A DNA stretch of 64,000 bases from assembly GCF_032118995.1 (NCBI RefSeq), contig NC_092653.1, forward strand, positions 22,525,202 to 22,589,201, written 5' to 3'. The stretch's first letter is position 1. The number at the start of each line of letters is the position of its first letter. The notes under the pieces were generated by a model that did no database searches, was not told where the DNA came from, and saw nothing but the letters and a program-made list of their open reading frames with translations. This DNA is from Asterias amurensis. Lineage: Eukaryota > Echinodermata > Asteroidea > Forcipulatida > Asteriidae. Of the stretch, positions 57,467 through 64,000 are shown piece by piece. The position numbers were made by a program, and so were the translations under genes.

Positions 57467-58817
57467 TTATGACTGGTTGAAGAGTGAGCTGAAAGCGACG
57501 CAAATGCTCAGGAAGGCTAGGCTGATGTGAGCGAAGGCTGCCCCACAAGTGACGGCCTGGCAGGCAGTGGTATCCTTGGTGGCTCCAGATGCGATAACCT
57601 TCCACGTGGCTGAAGACGCTGGGCCAACAGAGGCGCAACTGTAGCTGAAGGAATCACAGGTAATGTCGGTGAGGTCCAGGGTGGCGGCCAGGTCGGACAG
57701 GGTAGCTGTGGTGCCGTTGGAGAGGTCGGTGGTCAATTGAGCAGCGGTCAGGGAGACTGAAGTGGAAGCTACCACGGTACCATCAGTGGCGGCATCAGAA
57801 AGCCAGATTGTGACAGCCCAGTTGCTGGATCCGCTGACGAGGTCAGAAGCAGCAGTGGATGAAACTTCGATGTCGAACTCAAGAGCCTGGCCACCACCTA
57901 CGCTGATGACACCATCGTCGGGGTTGGTGATGCTCAGAGAGTCAGCTCCTACATCAACAACAGCTGTAGAGTAGAACAGAGGGAGAACAATAAGTATATT
58001 TCGAGAATATGGAACAGTTAACCAAAATAGCTAAGTGCCACGATCAGACACAGCAAGGAATGGTGATCGCTTTCGTTTCTAACACTAAAAAGAGTAGGTC
58101 GGGTTAAATTTAACTTATAGGTACAAAATATTTCTGAAATTTGCTGGCGATAATAATTCAGTTTTTCTGTGACATACCTTTGCATACGAAGCTGGCGCAG
58201 CTAGTGGTGTTGCTGGTATCAACACCAGACCAGGTAGAAGAGTCAGCAGGTCCGACCACGATGCAGAAGTAGTTGTAAGCGGTACCGTCACTCCCGCAAT
58301 CTACATTGGTCAAGTCGACGGAAGCAACCAGAGAGGACCATGTTGTGGCGTCATCATCAACTAGGGAGGCACTCTTCTGTCCGCTTGATAGAGTAACGGT
58401 TGTTACGCCGACAGCAGCGGAGAGGTCGGTGGTATCTGTTGCCGAGAGTCCAGCCTGGACTTTGTAACGGAGATCGTTGCCGAGAGCGTTGATGACTGAA
58501 GCTGCGCCGGAGGTTGGGGTGATATCCAGGTCGAAAGTCACATCGGTTGATCCGCCATCAACGATATCTGATGGACTGCCGATCTCAGAGATGTCAATGT
58601 CGACAAACTGGGAAGCTGTAGATGGAAAAAATGGAAATCACTAAATACATTTGCTAAAACTTGTCAATGTGAAATGATGTATAATTATCAGTAATTGGGT
58701 TAATTTTGCATACAACAGTTTGAGGTTTCTAAAGTAATTTCTTAAAATGTATTAAAACTTACCAGAAAGCTTCAAGAAGCAAGCGAGCAATACGAAGATG
58801 AAGTTGCTGAGAGCCAT
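57467..58817 (-). CDS. Secreted, possibly GPI-anchored protein with two copies of an unrecognised four-cysteine domain
   Basis: Exons high to low 58817-58763, 58615-58178, 57963-57467; 990 nt, 329 residues; all junctions GT..AG. Exon 1 is almost exactly a signal peptide (MALSNFIFVLLACFLKLS). Exons 2 and 3 each encode one domain of about 145 residues and both introns are phase 1, the arrangement that lets a domain exon duplicate without frame damage. The domains are related: each has a D/S/T/V/A-rich beta-like body, a segment like SLTAAQLTTDLS or LSATDTTDLSAAV, a four-Cys pattern, and a shared motif VGPA-x-S-x-TW after the second cysteine, then a final Cys-x4-Cys or Cys-x3-Cys pair. The last 22 residues (ISLAFLSICVAFSSLF and flanks) are hydrophobic with no basic tail, which suggests a GPI signal rather than a standard transmembrane helix. 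I do not recognise the family; function unknown. A non-coding 5' exon is likely upstream. Codon use is strongly biased to C-ending codons, hinting at high expression. Confidence 0.88.
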
Positions 58818-59814
58818 TTCGTTTTCTTGGTTGGTTATGTAAGGAGGTTGTCTTTAAAAATGTCTAGAAGAAAAACAAATAATGAACACGATAAATAAAA
58901 TGATGACCAAGTTTGCAAGAGTCTGGAAATGGTTCCGATGTGGTTGGTACCAAGTTAGGTAATGCGCTCATATGTTCCAAAAGTTCTTATCTTTAGGCAG
59001 ATCGATGGTTGGGATGTTATTAACAAAAGAAAACATTGACCAAATTGTAACCAAGGGCGGATTTTGTTTACTCTTGTTTCACTGTTACCAGGGTGACGAT
59101 GTGGCAAACACGTGCTCTAGTGTGCGCCAATTTGTGTTTTACCAATGATTTCACCGAAAAAGAAGAGAATTTGGCAATGGTTTCACAAAGAAAAGTTTCA
59201 TTTTAGATAGTATAAAAATGCAACTATTTCTAAGGACAATTCTAAAAAAGTTTTTTATCATCAATATTGGTATTCAGTTTAAGTCAAACAAAATGTATAT
59301 AATATCTAAGATAGAAACTAGAATTTGCGGTACAATTCATAACAAAACTAAGTTTCGTAATCGTAATAATCATTATCAATAATCATTACAAAAGTATTGG
59401 TGAATGGTTTTGTAAACATGTAATAAAGTAATATTTGGTACAATGCTTAAATATATTTGGGTGTTATGTAGGCCTGGCGTCTCCTGCGCTAGTACATAAA
59501 TACAAATATTACCAATCATTGTAATTATTTCCCATTGAATATTAAAATATGAACGAATAAATCATCGTGTACAAGTCTATAAATTGTTTTGCATTTTTCG
59601 AATACTATATCTTTTTCGTAGTACCTGGATGGTCAACCAGATATTTGTAATAGCTGACACAAAATAACACAAAGGTGAATTCTGCAAAAGCAATAAGTTA
59701 AGAAGGAGTTTTCTCATTGGTTAATTGTTTGCTGTACACGTCTGCTATATACTATTCAACACAATGCATTTACATTACAAGATTGGTTAACAGTGACAGG
59801 TAAAAACTTACCAA

Positions 59815-59880
59815 GTATGTGGCTTGGAGACGCTGGGTGTCCGAGGTAAAATATTATTTCACAGTTATTGAAGAGCTCTC
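59815..59880 (-). other. Possible non-coding first exon of the secreted-protein gene
   Basis: On the minus strand CATACTTG is followed by a consensus donor GTAAGT at 59814-59809, and a good acceptor (TTTTTCTTCTAG) ends at 58865, just 47 bases above the ATG at 58817. This fits a short 5' UTR exon and a UTR intron of about 950 bp. The upper limit given is arbitrary; no clear TATA box was seen. Confidence 0.3.
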
Positions 59881-60747
59881 AAGATTATGTGTTCCTTTCT
59901 TGATGGAGGCAAAACTTGCAAGTGGCTGAGACACGGCGTGCTCAGGTTTCTTATCGGGTCGTTGTTGTTAACAACTGGGCTCCAGGAGGGCCGTTGCCGG
60001 GCGAGGGGTACAAAGAGCCCAATACCGCTCGATACTATCATCGGATATACAGCGTTACTATTTGGGTCCCTATGGCAACAATTTAATGATTTCTTTTCTC
60101 CTGATACAAAGTTCTCAAGGCCTTAGATTTGCGTACGCTTGTATGCATGCTTGCATACGGTATATGGTTAATATCGTTTACGTATAGTTGAATATGTTGC
60201 AGATATCAAAATTGTTTTCATTACCTAAACAAAAATGGAGATATTAAACTGTTTAGGAATCAAAGAATGTTGACCTCTACAAATTATGACCTTTTCATAT
60301 ATTAGACAAGTGAGAATTCTAACAGTTTCTAATGCTGTTTTTTTCGGAAAAAGTCAAACTGGGGATAGAAGCTTCTGTTGAAAGTCTAAGGAGATTGTTC
60401 ACGGATATTAGGGTGACACAAAGGCCGTGCACACGGAAAACACAGTCCTTCAATTTGTGTACGGGTGAACGATCGGATAAATCTTTACACATTTCGTATA
60501 GCACTTTGATGACTAACTTAAAGAAATATCTACATATTATAAGCTTTAGTACATATCATACAGCCTCAGCAACACACACCAGATACCCTCCATCGGATGC
60601 AAAATAGAGTTACTTCAATCATGGTTTATATATACAATCTAGCACATAAAGGCCTCATTTCGTATATCGGGTAAACAGTAAAATATATATTGTTTTAAAG
60701 AAAAATAACGACTGGGGCTCTTTTGGAGAGCGCGATGATAACTCAAA

Positions 60748-61016
60748 AGGCAGAGACACTATTGGTAGTTACTCAAAATAATTGTTGGCATAAAACCTTA
60801 CTATTGGTAATGAGCAATGGAGAGCTGTTGATTGATAGTATAAAACATTGTGAGAAACGACTCAATCTAAAGAAACGATTTTTTTGGAGAAAGATGTAAC
60901 TTAAAATACTTCAGGTCTGAAGCCTTTTCAGGTATCTGAAATCACACAAAAAAGGGTGTTTTTCTTTCATCATTCTCTTGCAACTTCGATGACGAGTTGA
61001 ACCCAAGTTTTTACAG
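60748..61016 (-). mobile_element. Diverged TTAA-type MITE, right end missing
   Basis: Begins AGGCAGAGACACTATTGG and keeps the GTGAGAAACG and TTCTTTCATCATTCTC blocks, then stops matching after about 270 bp. Confidence 0.75.
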
Positions 61017-61156
61017 TATCATCCCTAAGAGCTTTTTATTATGGGCAAGTCACTCACCGAAAATTACATATACTCAATTTAGTTTAGTTTGTTTGATAAA
61101 GAATGGTGACAATGTAGGCTTAAGGCACCAGGGAAAAACCGAGGGATTGGGCCCTG

Positions 61157-61337
61157 GGGTGGATTTCACAAAGGTACGGTAGTCCTAACTTAGGACTAGT
61201 CATAGGCAATGCTAAGAGATAGGACTGGCCCTAAGTTAGGACCAGTAACTCATCATATCTTAGGACTGGTCCTATCTCTTAGCATTGCCTATATAGGACT
61301 AGTCCTAAGTTAAGACCACCTTTGTGAAATCCACCCC
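61157..61337. mobile_element. Foldback element, GGGTGGATTTCACAAAGG
   Basis: 180-bp inverted repeat with ends GGGTGGATTTCACAAAGGT and inverse; interior made of GTCCTAACTTAGGACTAGTC-type words that are themselves palindromic. Confidence 0.85.
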
Positions 61338-61354
61338 TGGTCCCTTTATGTTAA

Positions 61355-61736
61355 AGGCAGTGGACACTATTGGTAATTGTCAAAGACTATAGCCTTAACA
61401 GTTGGTGTATCTCAACATATGCATAAAATAACGAACTTGTGAAAATTTGAGCTCAATCGGTCATCGAACTTGCGAGATATGAATGAAAGGAAAAAAACAC
61501 CCTTGTCACACGAAGGTGTGTGCGTTTAGATGGTTGATTTCGAGACCTCAAGTTCTAAAACTGAAGTCTCGAAATCAAATTCGTGGAAAGTTACCCTTTC
61601 TCGAAAACTATGTCACTTCAGAGGGTGCCGTTTCTCACAATGTGTTATACCATCAACCTTCCCTATTACTCGTCACCAAGAAAGGTTTTATGCCAACAAT
61701 ATTATTTCGAGTAATTACCAATGGTGTCCACTGCCT
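61355..61736 (+). mobile_element. Full-length TTAA-type MITE
   Basis: 382 bp, TTAA on both sides (61351-61354, 61737-61740), inverted ends AGGCAGTGGACACTATTGGT. Confidence 0.92.
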
Positions 61737-62059
61737 TTAATAAGGGAATTAGTAGCAATTTAAAAATAACAATGATTAGTGTTTGGTGTTTGGGTTAATA
61801 TGTGTCCACTCTGCTATTGTTGAAGTAGTTTGTATTTTAAAGCCGTATTTGATCATATTATGTATCAATATAGGTCCATATTGTAAAGGTACCATCACAT
61901 TGTGATATACGTAGGCCACGTCGTAAAAGGTTCATCCCACTGTGATACAAACTGTGCAATCTGTGCTCACTGACATAATTTTGAGGAAAAACTATACATA
62001 ACTGAATCTTCCTATGTCATTAAAACGGGAGATTTTCGTTCAGCAGAAACCTTACTCAA

Positions 62060-62387
62060 AACCATTAATAACTTAAAAACTGACTTGTAACAAGCATTGG
62101 AGAGCTGTTGAAAGTATATTGTGAGAAACGGCTCCCTCTAAAGTAGCATAGATTTTGAGAAGGACTTCTCACTAAAATAATAAAAGACTTCTAGCCAGAA
62201 GTCTTTTATTCATATCTGAAAGCACACAAAGTCGTCCAACAAAGGTGTTTTCTCTTTCATCATTTTCTCGCAACTTTGATGACCAATTGAGCTCAAATTT
62301 TCACAGCCTTGTTATTTTATGCTTTAGTTGGGATACACCAAGTGAGAAAACTGGTCTTTGACAATTACCAAACGTGTTCAGTGCCTT
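62060..62387 (-). mobile_element. Old diverged TTAA-type MITE
   Basis: Keeps the blocks TTGTGAGAAACGGCTCCCTC, GACCAATTGAGCTCAAATTT and the right end CAATTACCAAACGTGTTCAGT; the left end is not clear. Confidence 0.7.
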
Positions 62388-62814
62388 TAAGCAGAAAATA
62401 TTGCTTATACAACTGTATTCTTAGCAGAAATGAGCAGGATACAAAAGTTGTACGCATGACACGGTACTTGTCCTTTCGCATCAGCTCTATCGAAATAGAG
62501 TCCCCGAATTTGCAAGATGGGTAATCGATCTCCAGTCTCGGCAATACAAAGACCATTGGGGTGGGTGAAATGTGGCATCTGTGTCTCTCTGTGTATTCGT
62601 GCTAACAACATAACAACAAAGAAACATGGACGTCTGAATGGCAAAATATCGATGTTTTTATGTTGTGTTGAAGATGTTATCATTATGCAACTACGGTGAT
62701 ATAGGGAAGGAAGTGGTCCGCGGAGCCTTTTTCATCTTCTTAGTCTCGTATACTTGTGAAAGCAGAATGAACTAGAAATTGAGAGTTTGTGTACAAACTC
62801 AGGGTGTTCGGGTG

Positions 62815-63755
62815 AATGGTCAAATGAGGTCACGTTGTGTACAACATTTGTAGAACATTACAAGAGGTTTCATGTAGTGAAAGAATCTTGTACGTAGCGT
62901 TTGTGGTTCTCAAGATATGAATTTTTCAATTATTTACCGTTTATTTAACGTAATGACGTCATCAATGACGTCATCATTCCAAAAAAGTTGCGGGTTCATC
63001 TACTCATGAAGGTTCATGTTTATGATAAGTTTCAAGTTCATAGTAGTTTAACATTTTGTTCAAAATCGCACGAAGAAAGATGAGGCGAATCCCAGCGTAG
63101 TGGAATTTCAATTACGCGCGCCTTCAACGGAGTCTGCATGTGTATACACAACCCGTAATGCCCACAGCCACGCAGTGCTGCTTTGTCGTAGAGCATGGAT
63201 ACAATGTAGGCCTACATGAACTACACGTACACACACTCACACACCCACAAAACAATAGTAGCATTCACATACATGAATGACGATACTATCTGGTTTCTAC
63301 GCGTAATGAATGGAGGTCAACACAAACGCGCGCTTTTACGACCAGAAGGCAAAATTCAACTGGCATTATGTTTGTGCAAAAGTTTGAGCAGGATAACTGA
63401 TCTTCAAACTGATATTCAAATTTTGCGAATATGATATATAGTGCTTGAGATATGAACTTTTGAAATTTTGAACTTCCGGTTTCAACCGGAAGTAAAAGTC
63501 ACATGAGGTCACGTTGTGCACGACTTTTGTAGCTAATTACAAGACCTTTTATATGCACCAAATATCTTGTGTGTGGCATTTGTAGTTCTCAAGATATGAA
63601 CTCTCCAATTTTTAGCGTTTTTTTGAACGTAATGACGTCATCAATGACGTCATCATTCCAAAAATGTTGCTGTTTCGTCTACTCATTAAGATCAATATAT
63701 ATGGTAAGTTTCAGGTTCATACAAGCTTTAGTTTTTGCGAAAATCGCGCGAGAAC
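62815..63755 (+). repeat. Pair of ~250-bp direct repeats with doubled CRE-like sites
   Basis: Copies at about 62820-63075 and 63500-63755 share GAGGTCACGTTGTG, GTTCTCAAGATATGAA, TAATGACGTCATCAATGACG then TCATCATTCC, and CATCTACTCAT/ CGTCTACTCAT. About 420 bp lie between, including a palindrome ACTTCCGGTTTCAACCGGAA at 63473-63492. I do not recognise the element. Confidence 0.72.
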
Positions 63756-63777
63756 GTTCGAGGAGAAGAACACGCAG

Positions 63778-63778
<1 letters not shown>

Positions 63779-63821
<43 letters not shown>
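63779..63821 (+). repeat. A-tract of about 43 bases
   Basis: Nearly pure A run directly after the second direct repeat, followed by a short hairpin GTTCGGCTGGTGGCCGAAC. Could be a retrotransposed 3' tail. Confidence 0.85.
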
Positions 63822-63823
<2 letters not shown>

Positions 63824-64000
63824 AGAACAATAACAATAGTTGTTCGGCTGGTGGCCGAACACCTAATAAATTGTAACAACTACCTTTAAAAAAACTTAAG
63901 GCCTACTGTAAAACAAAATTTAGAAAAACGGTACTGCTAACCTGTCTTGATTGGCACTGAGGGTTGTCTTGGGTTTGGATACTTTTTGTACGACACAAAA

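Larger units (their letters stand above)
59900..64000. other. Right flank without a recognisable gene
   Basis: Repeats at 60748, 61157, 61355, 62060 and 62815. The remaining parts (59900-60740, 61740-62050, 62400-62800) show short open frames with no family resemblance. Confidence 0.6.

Noticed and set aside
59887-60126. 79-codon plus-strand open frame upstream of the secreted-protein gene
   Set aside because: No family resemblance, no splice or codon-bias support, and it overlaps the likely promoter of the minus-strand gene.
62815-63755. Long terminal repeats of a retrovirus-like element
   Set aside because: The two direct repeats have no matching terminal dinucleotides, primer site or polyprotein remains between them.

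Overview
This window is animal nuclear DNA: intron-split genes with GT..AG splice sites, no operons, and many short dispersed repeats. The protein matches are metazoan. The repeat content (TTAA-flanked hairpin MITEs, tRNA-derived SINEs, foldback elements) fits an echinoderm, most likely a sea star; that placement is inference from general knowledge, not from a search. All homology calls are by eye against remembered family sequences.

Five protein genes are supported. (1) 1048-34585, minus: the first 36 coding exons (1306 codons, all splice phases agreeing) of BLTP2/KIAA0100/Hobbit, a bridge-like lipid transfer protein; its 3' part lies beyond the left edge. (2) 34807-39524, plus: complete six-exon MED19, a Mediator subunit. 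(3) 46310-50832, minus: complete five-exon PGAM5, a mitochondrial protein phosphatase. (4) 51212-53425, plus: complete three-exon HGH1, an armadillo-type chaperone for eEF2. (5) 57467-58817, minus: a three-exon secreted protein with two copies of an unrecognised four-cysteine domain and a hydrophobic C-terminus. BLTP2/MED19 (221 bp apart) and PGAM5/HGH1 (379 bp apart) are head-to-head pairs that probably share promoters.

Layout: 1-34.6 kb is BLTP2 with repeat-filled introns; 34.6-39.5 kb MED19; 39.5-46.3 kb intergenic repeats and possible UTRs; 46.3-53.4 kb PGAM5 and HGH1, with a LINE relic inside a PGAM5 intron; 53.4-57.5 kb mostly empty; 57.5-59.9 kb the secreted-protein gene; 60-64 kb repeats, including a direct-repeat pair with doubled CRE-like sites and a long A-tract.

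The repeats are the richest source of new observations: a TTAA-targeting MITE family with a nested insertion that reveals its 4-bp target duplication, a hAT MITE with a perfect 8-bp target duplication, a compound inverted repeat able to form a three-way cruciform, and a BLTP2 splice donor lying inside a foldback-repeat end. The genes share no obvious pathway; they are a housekeeping neighbourhood. I saw no CRISPR array, no convincing tRNA or rRNA gene, and no recognisable retrovirus-like element.
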